NCBI RefSeq assembly: GCF_023272795.1
Contig: NZ_CP096829.1
Location: forward strand, 744,001-808,000
Origin: Flavobacterium humidisoli
Lineage (GTDB): Bacteria; Bacteroidota; Bacteroidia; Flavobacteriales; Flavobacteriaceae
Direction: 5' to 3'
Length of the DNA stretch: 64,000 bases
The position numbers and the translations under genes were made by a program. The notes under the pieces were generated by a model that ran no database searches, had not been told where the DNA came from, and saw only the letters and a list, made by a program, of their open reading frames with translations. Below, piece after piece: positions 33,934-42,624 of the stretch; the stretch's first letter is position 1, and the number at the start of each line of letters is the position of its first letter.

Positions 33934-34710
33934 TTGAAAACGATTTTATATAAAAACACTAAAATATCATACTCAGATTCTGGAATTGGAAACACAATAG
34001 TTTTACTTCACGGCTTTCTTGAAAACAAAAAAATGTGGTCAGAATATAGTAATCTGCTTTCAGAAAAAAATCGCGTTGTAGCAATAGACTTATTAGGTCA
34101 TGGCGAATCTGATTGCTTAGGATACATCCATAAAATGGAAGACAATGCAGGTGCTGTAAATCAAGTTTTAGAACATTTGAATATTGAAAAAGCTTCAATT
34201 GTCGGACATTCAATGGGGGGTTATGTTGGTTTGGCTTTTGCCGAATTATATCCAGAAAAAATTCAGAAATTAGTTTTACTAAACTCTACTTCAAAAGAAG
34301 ATAGCGCAGAAAAAAAACTAAACAGAACACGAGCCATTAAAGCTGTAAAACAAAATTATGTCAATTTTGTAAGTTTAGCGATTGCAAATCTATTCAGCGA
34401 AAACAACAGAATTCGATTAGCAGAAGAAATCGAAAAAGTAAAAACGGAGGCTTTAAAAACACCTTTACAAGGAATTATTGCTTCTCAGGAAGGAATGAAA
34501 ATTAGAAAAGACCGAGAAGAACTACTTCGCAAAAATTTATTTCCGATTTTACTGATATTAGGCAAAAAAGATCCTGTTTTAAATTACGAAGAAAGTCTTT
34601 CTCAAATCGAAGATACGACAGCAGAATTGGTTTCTTTTGAAGACGGACATATGAGCCAAATTGAAAACAAGGAAGCTCTAAAAGCTGTTTTATTAGATTT
34701 CTTCGAATAA
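33934..34710 (+). CDS. Alpha/beta hydrolase, TTG start
   Basis: 258 aa from TTG at 33934 (MKTILYKNTKISYSDSGIG). The longer reading from TTG 33907 begins inside the -7 box of the promoter, so I reject it. Classical fold: oxyanion LLHGFLENKKMW, nucleophile S93 in VGHSMGGYVG, Asp in LGKKDPVLN, His in DGHMSQIE. A MenH- or esterase-like hydrolase; substrate unknown. It is monocistronic with its own terminator at 34730. Confidence 0.85.
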   Translation: MKTILYKNTKISYSDSGIGNTIVLLHGFLENKKMWSEYSNLLSEKNRVVAIDLLGHGESDCLGYIHKMEDNAGAVNQVLEHLNIEKASIVGHSMGGYVGLAFAELYPEKIQKLVLLNSTSKEDSAEKKLNRTRAIKAVKQNYVNFVSLAIANLFSENNRIRLAEEIEKVKTEALKTPLQGIIASQEGMKIRKDREELLRKNLFPILLILGKKDPVLNYEESLSQIEDTTAELVSFEDGHMSQIENKEALKAVLLDFFE

Positions 34711-34729
34711 AAACCAAACTATTAAAATC

Positions 34730-34771
34730 AAAAAAGGCCATTTCTAACCTAGGGTTGAAATAGCCTTTTTC
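34730..34771. terminator. Terminator between hydrolase and Roadblock genes
   Basis: AAAAAAGGC-ATTTC-AACCT with its imperfect complement, A-run left and T-run right; serves both convergent sides. Confidence 0.75.
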
Positions 34772-34794
34772 TCATTCTTGGGGGCAAAATATCG

Positions 34795-35169
34795 TTATAA
34801 CTTTGAAGTAATGTCTTTCTTGTATTTAGATAAAGTCGCTCTTGTTAATCCAAGATTTGCTTTAGTAGAATCTACCGCTAAGTAGATAAAATATCTTCCA
34901 TCTTCAGAAACATCAATAATATGAATCTGATCTGTAAGGGTAATTAAAATATCATTAATTTTTTGATTTAATCCTAAAGCTCTAAGCGCATTTAATTTAG
35001 CTTTAACAACTTCTAAATTATAAGCCGAAGCCAATTCTGGATCAAAATCAGATTTTACTGTTAGGGAGCAGTAAGACATTCCTGTTTCAACTTCTGTAAC
35101 CGAAACAGCGATAAATCCGTTAATATTTTCTTTTAAATCGTTTTGAAAATTTTGCAAAAAATCTGACAT
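34795..35169 (-). CDS. Roadblock/LC7-fold protein B (cassette 1)
   Basis: 124 aa, cytoplasmic. The pattern strand-helix-strand fits the Roadblock/LC7 fold: GFIAVSVTEVETGMSY, then DPELASAYNLEVVKAKLNAL, then INDILITLTDQIHIIDV and FIYLAVDSTKANLGLTRATL. By eye well over half of its residues match the protein at 47428-47808. It follows protein A after a 26-nt gap. Roadblock proteins dimerise and in bacteria (MglB) serve as GTPase activators; here no GTPase gene is near. Function is inference. Confidence 0.75.
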   Translation of the reverse strand: MSDFLQNFQNDLKENINGFIAVSVTEVETGMSYCSLTVKSDFDPELASAYNLEVVKAKLNALRALGLNQKINDILITLTDQIHIIDVSEDGRYFIYLAVDSTKANLGLTRATLSKYKKDITSKL

Positions 35170-35195
35170 GTGTATTAAAATATTTGGTTTTTAAA

Positions 35196-35531
35196 TTAGT
35201 TGTTAAAAATAGAATCCATTCTTCTCAGCAATAGACCCATTTTGCTTAAATCTTTAGAAAGCAACGCGATGCAATTATCATCTTGATTTTTGCTTGCTAC
35301 AACAATTCCGTCGTTATTTTTTATCATAACTTGTTTAAGATCTCCATTATTAACGTCTTCAGACATTTCAAGGCACATCTTTAAAATCATTCCGATCATT
35401 GCTGCAACATTCCCGTCGTATTCTAAATTAACAGACTCATTCAAGATTCCATCAATATTAAAACTTAGTCCAGACTCTGCGCCAGTCTCTTCTACTAGTG
35501 TTTGTAAATCAATCATTTTCTTATTTGTCAT
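35196..35531 (-). CDS. Roadblock/LC7 (MglB-like) protein A (cassette 1)
   Basis: 111 aa. Core pattern: LNESVNLEYDGNVAAMIGMILKM (helix after strand), GDLKQVMIKNNDGIVVASK, CIALLSKDLSKMGLLLRRM, as in MglB-type Roadblock domains. A diverged paralogue of 47036-47392. First of the two-gene unit; its -7 box lies 14 nt upstream of the ATG. Divergent to the small protein at 35805. Confidence 0.78.
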   Translation of the reverse strand: MTNKKMIDLQTLVEETGAESGLSFNIDGILNESVNLEYDGNVAAMIGMILKMCLEMSEDVNNGDLKQVMIKNNDGIVVASKNQDDNCIALLSKDLSKMGLLLRRMDSIFNN

Positions 35532-35545
35532 GTTTTTGGAAGCCC

Positions 35546-35553
35546 CAAAGATA
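35546..35553 (-). promoter_or_regulatory. -7 promoter box of Roadblock cassette 1
   Basis: TATCTTTG on the minus strand, exact TAnnTTTG; a short leader to the ATG at 35531. Confidence 0.55.
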
Positions 35554-35591
35554 TTTTAATATTGGTAATTGTGCGATGAACACTTGTTAAA

Positions 35592-35626
35592 AAAAAGTGC
35601 AGTATAACGTACTGATGCACTTTTAT
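35592..35626. other. Terminator-like hairpin between divergent promoters
   Basis: AAAAGTGCA pairs with TGCACTTTT around a 13-nt loop, lying between the cassette-1 promoter and the small-ORF promoter, where no gene ends. It may close a short RNA or insulate the two promoters. Confidence 0.45.
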
Positions 35627-35755
35627 TTATCACTTAATTAATCCTATTTTTTTGCAAAAAATCTGCAAAAAAAATTAACATAAAAAACAAATAATACTAA
35701 AAACGTAACATTTCACTTAACAAAACTCATTTCTAAAATTAACATTTGCAGATTG

Positions 35756-35787
35756 TTGCATTTGACAAAAGTTTTTCTATAGCTTTG
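35756..35787 (+). promoter_or_regulatory. Promoter of the 47-aa gene
   Basis: TTG at 35756-35758, 21 nt, then TAGCTTTG at 35780-35787, an exact TAnnTTTG. The ATG follows 17 nt later. Confidence 0.6.
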
Positions 35788-35804
35788 CAAAAAAATTTAA
35801 TAAA

Positions 35805-35948
35805 ATGAAAACTGTTGACGAATTACGCTTTGACTTAAATGTAAAACTGGAGAAGTTTAGAAGATTTCGTATTGAAAACGGACACATTAACAACTCGACT
35901 TCTGGAGAAAAATCTAAAAAAGGTTTTTTCAAAAAAATATTCAGCTAA
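35805..35948 (+). CDS. Small basic protein, 47 aa, divergent from Roadblock cassette 1
   Basis: An ATG at 35805 opens a 47-codon frame ending TAA at 35948: MKTVDELRFDLNVKLEKFRR at the start and GEKSKKGFFKKIFS at the end. An exact promoter box sits 17 nt upstream. The protein has an N-terminal charged helix and a basic, aromatic C-terminus that could touch membranes. The C-terminal GxxSKxxFxxIFS-type ending resembles that of the 71-aa protein at 46640-46855, which is also divergent to a Roadblock pair. No family is known. Confidence 0.65.
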   Translation: MKTVDELRFDLNVKLEKFRRFRIENGHINNSTSGEKSKKGFFKKIFS

Positions 35949-35954
35949 AAGCAT

Positions 35955-36620
35955 CTAAAAAATTGCCGAATTTATCAGATAACCTTTCTGTAAAAGTTCG
36001 GCTTTTTTATTGATTACCTGCAACTTACCATTATGTAATATTCTTAAATCTGTTGCAATTTCCATAACACTTCTATAATTGTGATCTGTAACAATTATAC
36101 CTTTTTCTTGAGAATTTTCTTTAATTAGCAACATTACAACCTCTATCATTTTAGGAGACAAACCACTAAACGGCTCATCCAATAATACAAATTTTGACTG
36201 ATTGGAAAGCATCAATTTAATCTGGAGATATCGCAATTCTCCAAAAGACAAATCCCTAATTTTTTGATTTAAAAGAGATTTAAAAAAATCATCTTCACAA
36301 ACAGAATGCGCTTTTTGTTTATCGACAGATAACAAAATGGTTTGCAAAACCGAAAAATGATTTGGAATAAATTGGTTTTGATGTAGATAACCAATTTCAT
36401 TTAACAAAGTAGAAGCATTATTTTTTGAAATTCCGTTAATAAAAATACTTTTATCCAAAGCGGGCACTATTCCAAATATAATTTTTAACAGTGTAGATTT
36501 TCCGGAGCCATTTCTACCAAACAACCCTATTATTTGACCTGTTTCCAATTTCAAATAAATATCCGAAAGCAATAATTTATTATTATAGCTTTTTTTAATT
36601 CCGCTTACTTCAAGAAATAT
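35955..36620 (-). CDS. ABC transporter ATP-binding protein
   Basis: Walker A (GRNGSGKSTLL), Q-loop (YLHQNQ), signature LSFGE, Walker B (FVLLDEPFSG) and H-loop (IIVTDHNY) are all present. A TTG at 36572 would give 205 aa, but the frame upstream to 36620 (IFLEVSGIKKSYNNKLL) clearly encodes the usual first strand and the A-loop Tyr. Translation must therefore start further up, where no ATG, GTG or TTG occurs in frame; the ATA at 36620 is the best-placed codon. Together with the upstream membrane protein it may form a small ABC exporter. Confidence 0.8.
   Translation of the reverse strand: MFLEVSGIKKSYNNKLLLSDIYLKLETGQIIGLFGRNGSGKSTLLKIIFGIVPALDKSIFINGISKNNASTLLNEIGYLHQNQFIPNHFSVLQTILLSVDKQKAHSVCEDDFFKSLLNQKIRDLSFGELRYLQIKLMLSNQSKFVLLDEPFSGLSPKMIEVVMLLIKENSQEKGIIVTDHNYRSVMEIATDLRILHNGKLQVINKKAELLQKGYLINSAIF
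35964..36008 (+). terminator. Terminator for the 47-aa gene
   Basis: GCCGAA pairs with TTCGGC over a 28-nt loop, followed by six T; it lies inside the 3' end of the convergent ABC gene. Confidence 0.5.
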
Positions 36621-36626
36621 ATTTTT

Positions 36627-36878
36627 TCAAGATATTTTTTGAATTAAAACCCAAATCGTCGAAAACAGAAATACAAAAACAAAATTTAGCAAAAGACTAC
36701 AAAACAAAAGTCTTCTTTTTGAAAGACCATTGTTCCTATAAAACAAATATTCATTTTGGCGATACGCTTCTTTAAATCCAATACTTGAAACAAAACCTAG
36801 TGTAGCTATCATCATTAAAAAATGATTAAATCCGCCAAAAAGAAATGCAATGGCAGAAGCGGCTAGATTTACGATCAA
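36627..36878 (-). CDS. Small membrane protein, ABC-permease-like partner
   Basis: 83 aa from TTG 36878, two hydrophobic parts (IVNLAASAIAFLFGGFNHFLMMIATLGFV and LLFCSLLLNFVFVFLFSTIWVLI) around a charged loop (KEAYRQNEYLFYRNNGLSKRR). The frame upstream to the previous stop reads like a coding amphipathic helix (LEHLIRKFRNIFEFYKS) but has no canonical start, so the true N-terminus is uncertain. Probably the membrane partner of the ABC gene, whose frame starts within 10 nt of its stop. Confidence 0.6.
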   Translation of the reverse strand: MIVNLAASAIAFLFGGFNHFLMMIATLGFVSSIGFKEAYRQNEYLFYRNNGLSKRRLLFCSLLLNFVFVFLFSTIWVLIQKIS

Positions 36879-36928
36879 AGTCGACTTATAAAATTCAAAT
36901 ATGTTTCTAAATTTCCTGATAAGATGTT

Positions 36929-39691
36929 CTAGATTTTTTCCTCAAAAGGAATATTAATATCCAAAATCTCACTCAGCAAATTCGCAATTTCTTCCAAATA
37001 AGAATTCAAGATTTGAGGTGACACTATAACATCTAGATCTTTTTCTTCTTTAAAACCAAAAGGCAAAAAACCCGATTTTAAGTTTTTGAATGATATAATT
37101 CCAACTTCTATAGGAAGTTCGCCAGCCTGTTTTTCGAACATGAAAGCATAAGCCAAAACTTGAATGATTTTATCATTTTTAAGCTCTTGTGTCAATCCAT
37201 TCCAGGTTTTCAAGACAACATTAGACTTTTCTACTTTTCCAGTCTTATAATCGATAATTCGTATTTTCCCATCTCGACGTTCAATTCGATCGACATTTCC
37301 TTTAATTAAAACAGGAAACGGCAATTTTGGATGGACAAACTCTCGTTCAAAAGTCTGCTCTAAAGCAATTATCTGAATCGCCTCATTGTTTCTTACCGAT
37401 TCTAATTCCATTTTCAAGAAATTAGAAACATTCCGTTTTGCGACTTCAAAAGCCAAAAGATTTCGCCCTTTCTTGATTTCCCCTTCTTTATAAACCAATT
37501 TAAATTGCTTGAGAACTTCATCATCTAGCAATTTAAAACATTTTAAAAGATCGTTCTCAGAAATAAATTTCCCAATAAAAGGCTCATAAAGCGTTTTTAA
37601 TGTTTCGTGAATAATCGTTCCCAAAGTATTCAAAGCAATATTTTCTTCCACTTCTTCCACTTCACGAATTCTCAATATCTTCTGAAAATAAAACTCAATC
37701 GGATTTCGAATATAACTCGTCAATGCTGAGGGCGAAAAACCATTAACAGCAATCTCTCTCAATCGCTCCATTACCAACTCAGACTTACGAACAGAAATGG
37801 GTTCATAAGCTGTATTTGGAAGATCAGGATTATAAATATCAAAAATAACATTATGTTGCGGTTTCTTTTCTACTTCTAGTTGCGTAATAAAACGACTTCG
37901 TTCTCCAGCATCCAATCCGTCATTTTCAGTATTATAAATCAAATAAATATTTTTAGCCCTCTGTAATAAGTGATAAAAATGATACGTATAAATAGCATCC
38001 TTTTCCTTGAAAGTTGGAAGTCCAAGTTCTCTTTTTACATCATAAGGAATAAAGGAATTCTGCGATTTTCCGGCTGGAAATTTACCTTCATTCATAGAAG
38101 TTATAATGACAGTATCGAAGTCCAAAACACGACTTTCTAAAACCCCCATGATCTGTAAACCTCGTAATGGCTCACCCTCGAAGGATACTTCTGCTAAATC
38201 TATAATCTGTTTGTAAATCGAATGCAGTGTATCGATATTATCAATATGATGATGTTTAGAGTAATAATTTATAAGCTTATTTATTACTTTAAAAACGCCA
38301 TACACAAAAGCTTTGGCAATTTTTTCTTCTTCATTGTCATTACTAAAGTGATCTTTAATTGCGATCAACAAAGTCGAAATGTTTTTTAAAACTGTAACCG
38401 AACCATTTTCCCATTTTTCAAATAATAAATTAAAAAAACTTGAAGACTCCGGATGAAGTTCTAAAATTTTCTGATACGTAATAAAAGTATAATTATTCTC
38501 TTTTATAATCCTTACCAATCTATGTGCATTCGCATAGGGCTCCACCAAAGGATGTGTCAAAATATCAAGCACGTCTTTATAATAAAAAACATAACTCCCC
38601 CCTTTTCGAGAAAGCGCATTGGTATGCATTTTAAATAATTTGGCAACAAATATCTGCGACGGGTTGTTCTTTCCAGAATATCCCATCGTAATATTTAATG
38701 CTCCAACAGATGAAGGAAGCGAGTATAAAACTGGCACCAATAAATTTTCCTCACCAAGCACCACTGCAACTTTATCTAGCGAAGCATCAGGATTTTGATC
38801 TATTAAATTCTCAATAATACTTCCCGCTAATTTTGCTTGGCCAATTGTTTTTGGAGTTCCTATTATTTGAATGTTTTTTGACTGCGAAAAATCATCAACA
38901 ATCCATTCAAAAACATTTGACTTATAATGTTTCCAACTTTCTTTAAATCGTCTTAAAAAAAGTCCCGCATCATGATATGGATCATTTAGAAAAGCCTGGT
39001 CAGCATCCCAATAAATCCTAGCTTGATCTAAAGCTAATAAATGCTGTACTATTTTTTCTTCGGCAGCATTCAAAGCATTGAAACCAGCAAAAATAAATGT
39101 GCGGTTTCCAATAGTATTCGAAAAATGATTAAGATTATTCACCGCTTCTCTATAAATCAAACCTTGATATCCAATTGACTTAAAAAGCAAATGATTGTAC
39201 AACGACTCGTAGTACAACGGCAGCAACTTCCAGAAATCTATGTAGTTTTCAAGAAGCTTTGTTTTTTGATCTACTTCCAGCCCCCATCTTTTTATATCTT
39301 CAATATCTTTCAGATAAGATAGAACATGCGAAGGGTTCAGAAGATATCTGTCAATTTCATTAAAGTCCTGTAGAAGCGTTTTTGCCCAATTTGCAAACAG
39401 CTCAAAAGATTGTTGCTGTTTTTTTTCTGTAATAGATAAATAAACTTCATAAAACTCAAACAGAAGCTCAATCGAATCAACCGAACGAATTGAAGCTACA
39501 TCTTGAACAAAATCTTCTATACTTGTAATCTCTGGAGCAATAATAGTTTTTGAAGTCTCTTTTTTAAGAGCTTCGATCAAAAAAACTTTTGCCCTTTTAT
39601 TAGGAAGAATTATTGTTATTTCAGAAAGTTTACCTGCAAAGTCCTGAATTACAATAGAGGCAATTTTTTGAAGAAAAGAAGTATTTACCAT
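36929..39691 (-). CDS. addB: AddB-like PD-(D/E)XK nuclease/helicase-like subunit
   Basis: 920 aa from ATG 39691. A longer frame to 39718 would start within the hairpin terminator of the ompA gene, so I use 39691. The N-terminal half has the inactive UvrD-like layout of AddB, starting LPNKRAKVFLIEALKK. The C-terminal nuclease domain has the IIDYKTGKVEK motif near residue 817. Partner of the addA gene at 42625 in recombinational repair of double-strand breaks (AddAB replacing RecBCD). The two genes are separated by ompA and kbl. Confidence 0.85.
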   Translation of the reverse strand: MVNTSFLQKIASIVIQDFAGKLSEITIILPNKRAKVFLIEALKKETSKTIIAPEITSIEDFVQDVASIRSVDSIELLFEFYEVYLSITEKKQQQSFELFANWAKTLLQDFNEIDRYLLNPSHVLSYLKDIEDIKRWGLEVDQKTKLLENYIDFWKLLPLYYESLYNHLLFKSIGYQGLIYREAVNNLNHFSNTIGNRTFIFAGFNALNAAEEKIVQHLLALDQARIYWDADQAFLNDPYHDAGLFLRRFKESWKHYKSNVFEWIVDDFSQSKNIQIIGTPKTIGQAKLAGSIIENLIDQNPDASLDKVAVVLGEENLLVPVLYSLPSSVGALNITMGYSGKNNPSQIFVAKLFKMHTNALSRKGGSYVFYYKDVLDILTHPLVEPYANAHRLVRIIKENNYTFITYQKILELHPESSSFFNLLFEKWENGSVTVLKNISTLLIAIKDHFSNDNEEEKIAKAFVYGVFKVINKLINYYSKHHHIDNIDTLHSIYKQIIDLAEVSFEGEPLRGLQIMGVLESRVLDFDTVIITSMNEGKFPAGKSQNSFIPYDVKRELGLPTFKEKDAIYTYHFYHLLQRAKNIYLIYNTENDGLDAGERSRFITQLEVEKKPQHNVIFDIYNPDLPNTAYEPISVRKSELVMERLREIAVNGFSPSALTSYIRNPIEFYFQKILRIREVEEVEENIALNTLGTIIHETLKTLYEPFIGKFISENDLLKCFKLLDDEVLKQFKLVYKEGEIKKGRNLLAFEVAKRNVSNFLKMELESVRNNEAIQIIALEQTFEREFVHPKLPFPVLIKGNVDRIERRDGKIRIIDYKTGKVEKSNVVLKTWNGLTQELKNDKIIQVLAYAFMFEKQAGELPIEVGIISFKNLKSGFLPFGFKEEKDLDVIVSPQILNSYLEEIANLLSEILDINIPFEEKI

Positions 39692-39705
39692 AGGATAAAA
39701 ATAAA

Positions 39706-39738
39706 AAAAGCCATTCAATTAAGAATGGCTTTTCCTGT
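39706..39738 (-). terminator. Terminator after ompA
   Basis: A stem AAAAGCCATTC with its complement around TTAATT, then a U-run on the minus strand. It sets the addB start downstream. Confidence 0.85.
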
Positions 39739-39754
39739 TTATTTAGAAAACTAA

Positions 39755-41236
39755 TTATAGTTTACCTTGGTATTTAGAACCAATGTGTCTAATTTCAGTT
39801 CTTCTGTTTTGTGCTTTACCTGCAGCAGTTTTGTTACTTGCAACTGGTTGGCTAGCTCCAAATCCTTTAGACTCTAAGTTCTCTGGGTTAACACCTCTTT
39901 GAACTAATGCATCTAACACAGCTTTAGCTCTGTCTTCAGAAAGTTTTTGGTTGATTTTAGCAGAACCTGTACTATCTGTGTGTCCTTCAATAGAGAATTT
40001 CGCGTTTGGATAGTTTTTAAGGATTTCTTTAACAGCATCTAATCTAGCTTGAGTTTCTTTATCTCCAGTTTTGAAAGTAGCTTTTCCTGAGTTGAAGTAT
40101 ACCGCTCTAGCTTGAACTTTAAGATCTTCTAACGCCTCAGAAGTTACTTCTGGACATCCTCTGTTACTAGCAGGACCATAAACTGTAGGACAGTCATCAT
40201 CTTTATCAGCAACACCATCTTTATCAGCATCTAAGAATGGGCAACCACCGTTTTCTTTAGGACCAGCAACTGTAGGACATTTATCGTCTTTATCAGCAAT
40301 TCCGTCTCCGTCAGTATCAGGACAACCTTTTAAAGCAGCTAAACCAGCAACATCTGGACAAGCGTCATCTTTATCAGCAATTCCGTCTCCGTCTGTATCA
40401 GGACATCCGTTTAATGCAGCTAAACCAAATACATCTGGACAAGCATCAGAAGCGTCAACGATTCCGTCACCGTCAGTATCAGGACATCCGTTGAATTGTT
40501 TTAAACCAGCAACATCTGGACAAGCATCGTCTTTGTCATAAATTCCGTCTCCGTCAGTATCTTTACCTCCGAATTTGAAAATTAAACCTGCAGTATGTTG
40601 GAAGTGAGATGGAGTATCAATTTCTCCATTGTAGTCATTTCTACCAGGATTATCTCCTGAACCTGCAGCAACAGCCCATTTGTATCTTGTAGCAAGCTCA
40701 AGACCAATAGCATCTGTAAACCAGAAAGTAATTCCAGCTCCTGGGTTAACAGTTCCAAAACTGTCATCTCCTAAGAAAGTATAACCTCCACCAATAGATA
40801 ACGAAGGATCAACCACTTTAGATTTGATTAATTCTTGGAAGCTGTATTTGATAGTAGCATCAATTCCGTAGTACATTAAGTCACCAGGATTAGTTACAAC
40901 GTTACCTCTTCCATCATGTCCTGGAGCAGTTGGTCTAAAATAAACAGCTTTATCAATTTTGTTTACAGATCCTTGTAAACCAACTGAGAAACCGTGTCCA
41001 ACATATCTATTTACTCCAATGTAAGATAGAGAAGGAAGAATATTCCAGTTGTCTTTTACAGCGAATGGCTGAGAGAAGTGTTGATCAAAAAACCCATGAC
41101 CAGCTCCTGAACTTGTTCTAGTATCCACAGCATTAACCCCGAAAGAGATCGCCCATGGATTGTTACTGTCTTGCGCGTGAGAACTTAAACCCATCGCCAT
41201 CAATACAGCAACTAAAAGTTTGTTAAGATGTTTCAT
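39755..41236 (-). CDS. OmpA-family outer-membrane porin with TSP3 repeats
   Basis: 493 aa. Signal peptide ([22 protein letters not shown]), an N-terminal beta barrel to about residue 225, five Ca-binding thrombospondin type 3 repeats of about 27 residues ([20 protein letters not shown]) and a C-terminal peptidoglycan-binding OmpA domain ([26 protein letters not shown]). It anchors the outer membrane to the wall. It has a near-ideal promoter, typical of an abundant protein. Confidence 0.93.
   Translation of the reverse strand: MKHLNKLLVAVLMAMGLSSHAQDSNNPWAISFGVNAVDTRTSSGAGHGFFDQHFSQPFAVKDNWNILPSLSYIGVNRYVGHGFSVGLQGSVNKIDKAVYFRPTAPGHDGRGNVVTNPGDLMYYGIDATIKYSFQELIKSKVVDPSLSIGGGYTFLGDDSFGTVNPGAGITFWFTDAIGLELATRYKWAVAAGSGDNPGRNDYNGEIDTPSHFQHTAGLIFKFGGKDTDGDGIYDKDDACPDVAGLKQFNGCPDTDGDGIVDASDACPDVFGLAALNGCPDTDGDGIADKDDACPDVAGLAALKGCPDTDGDGIADKDDKCPTVAGPKENGGCPFLDADKDGVADKDDDCPTVYGPASNRGCPEVTSEALEDLKVQARAVYFNSGKATFKTGDKETQARLDAVKEILKNYPNAKFSIEGHTDSTGSAKINQKLSEDRAKAVLDALVQRGVNPENLESKGFGASQPVASNKTAAGKAQNRRTEIRHIGSKYQGKL
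40155..40563 (-). repeat. Five in-frame TSP3 repeats in ompA
   Basis: Five units of about 81 bp encode DTDGDG...GCP repeats. Copies two and three are nearly the same at DNA level, so slippage or copy-number change is possible. Confidence 0.8.
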
Positions 41237-41273
41237 ACTTAATTTTTTTAATTACAATTTAGTTAATTACAAG

Positions 41274-41304
41274 CAAAAGTAACACCAAATTTTTTAAATA
41301 CAAA
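41274..41304 (-). promoter_or_regulatory. Promoter of the OmpA gene
   Basis: On the minus strand TTTG (41301-41304), 19 nt, TACTTTTG (41274-41281): a full-consensus Bacteroidota promoter, with the ATG 37 nt further. Confidence 0.7.
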
Positions 41305-41349
41305 ATGAAATGTTAAAAAAAACCTACAAAAATTTGACCAAAGTGGTAA

Positions 41350-42543
41350 TTATATAACTTTTAACATTTTACCGACAACTGTGAAGGCTTCTATCGCTTT
41401 ATCCAAGTGTTCTTTTTCATGCGCCGCAGATAACTGCACACGTATTCTAGCTTTATCTTTTGGAACCACAGGAAAGAAAAAACCAATAACATAAATTCCT
41501 TGTTTCAGAAGCTCGTTTGCCATTGTCTGAGACAATTTTGCATCATACAACATTACTGGAACAATAGCAGAATCTCCATCAATAATATCAAAACCTGCTT
41601 TTTTCATACCTTCTTTAAAATAGTTGGTATTCCATTCTAGCTTATCACGAAGTGTAGTGTCTTTTTCCAACAACTCAAATACTTTTATTGAAGCCCCAAC
41701 AATTGCAGGCGCCAATGAATTTGAAAACAAATAAGGTCTAGATCTCTGACGCAATAATTCGATTATTTCTTTTTTCGCAGTAGTATATCCTCCCATAGCT
41801 CCTCCCAAAGCTTTACCTAGAGTTCCAGTAATAATATCTACTCTTCCCATTACCCCTTTTGCTTCAAGAGTTCCTTTTCCTGTTGCCCCGATAAAACCAG
41901 CGGCGTGACATTCGTCCACCATAACCATTGCATCGTATTTATCAGCAAGGTCACAGATTTTATCTAATGGCGCTACTAGACCGTCCATAGAGAAAACTCC
42001 ATCAGTAACAATTAATTTAAAACGAGCTCCTGCTTCATTTGCTTTTATTAATTGCTGCTCCAAATCTCCCATATTATTGTTTTCATAACGATAACGAGCC
42101 GCTTTACATAAACGAACACCATCGATAATAGAAGCATGATTTAAGCTATCTGAAATAATTGCATCATTTTCTCCCAACAAAGGTTCGAACACTCCTCCAT
42201 TTGCATCGAAGGCTGCCGCATATAATATGGTGTCTTCTGTACCATAAAAATCAGCAATTTTTTTCTCTAATGTTTTATGAATATCTTGGGTTCCGCAAAT
42301 GAATCGTACAGAAGACATTCCGAAACCATGCGTATCCATTGCATCTTTAGCAGCCTGTACAACTTCTGGATGCGAAGAAAGTCCTAAATAATTATTAGCA
42401 CAAAAGTTCAACACTGTTTCACCTGTCGAAATTGTGATTTCTGCTCCCTGAGGAGAAGTAATAATGCGTTCCTTTTTGAAAATTCCATTTTCTTCAATTG
42501 CCTGCAATTCTTTTTGCAGATGTTCTTTTATTTTACCGTACAT
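41350..42543 (-). CDS. kbl: Glycine C-acetyltransferase (2-amino-3-ketobutyrate CoA ligase)
   Basis: 397 aa alpha-oxoamine synthase. It shows the family substrate region ([16 protein letters not shown]), the aspartate strand ([13 protein letters not shown]) and the PLP lysine ([14 protein letters not shown]). Length and sequence favour Kbl over the related serine palmitoyltransferase and BioF. It converts 2-amino-3-ketobutyrate plus CoA to glycine and acetyl-CoA in threonine breakdown. No tdh gene is adjacent. A TATTTTTG box lies at 42582-42589 upstream. Confidence 0.88.
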   Translation of the reverse strand: MYGKIKEHLQKELQAIEENGIFKKERIITSPQGAEITISTGETVLNFCANNYLGLSSHPEVVQAAKDAMDTHGFGMSSVRFICGTQDIHKTLEKKIADFYGTEDTILYAAAFDANGGVFEPLLGENDAIISDSLNHASIIDGVRLCKAARYRYENNNMGDLEQQLIKANEAGARFKLIVTDGVFSMDGLVAPLDKICDLADKYDAMVMVDECHAAGFIGATGKGTLEAKGVMGRVDIITGTLGKALGGAMGGYTTAKKEIIELLRQRSRPYLFSNSLAPAIVGASIKVFELLEKDTTLRDKLEWNTNYFKEGMKKAGFDIIDGDSAIVPVMLYDAKLSQTMANELLKQGIYVIGFFFPVVPKDKARIRVQLSAAHEKEHLDKAIEAFTVVGKMLKVI

Positions 42544-42581
42544 TTTCCATTTATTTAAAACGTTAAAAATTAACAGCTTAA

Positions 42582-42589
42582 CAAAAATA
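42582..42589 (-). promoter_or_regulatory. -7 promoter box of kbl
   Basis: TATTTTTG on the minus strand, exact TAnnTTTG, 38 nt before the ATG. Confidence 0.5.
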
Positions 42590-42624
42590 AAGCTTCGTTT
42601 TTCTTTAACATCTGATTAATTTTT

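Noticed and set aside
39692..39718. Longer N-terminus of AddB
   Set aside because: These codons lie in the terminator hairpin of the upstream ompA gene.
40155..40563. Regular repeats as a CRISPR array
   Set aside because: They are in-frame TSP3 protein repeats of an OmpA porin without unique spacers.
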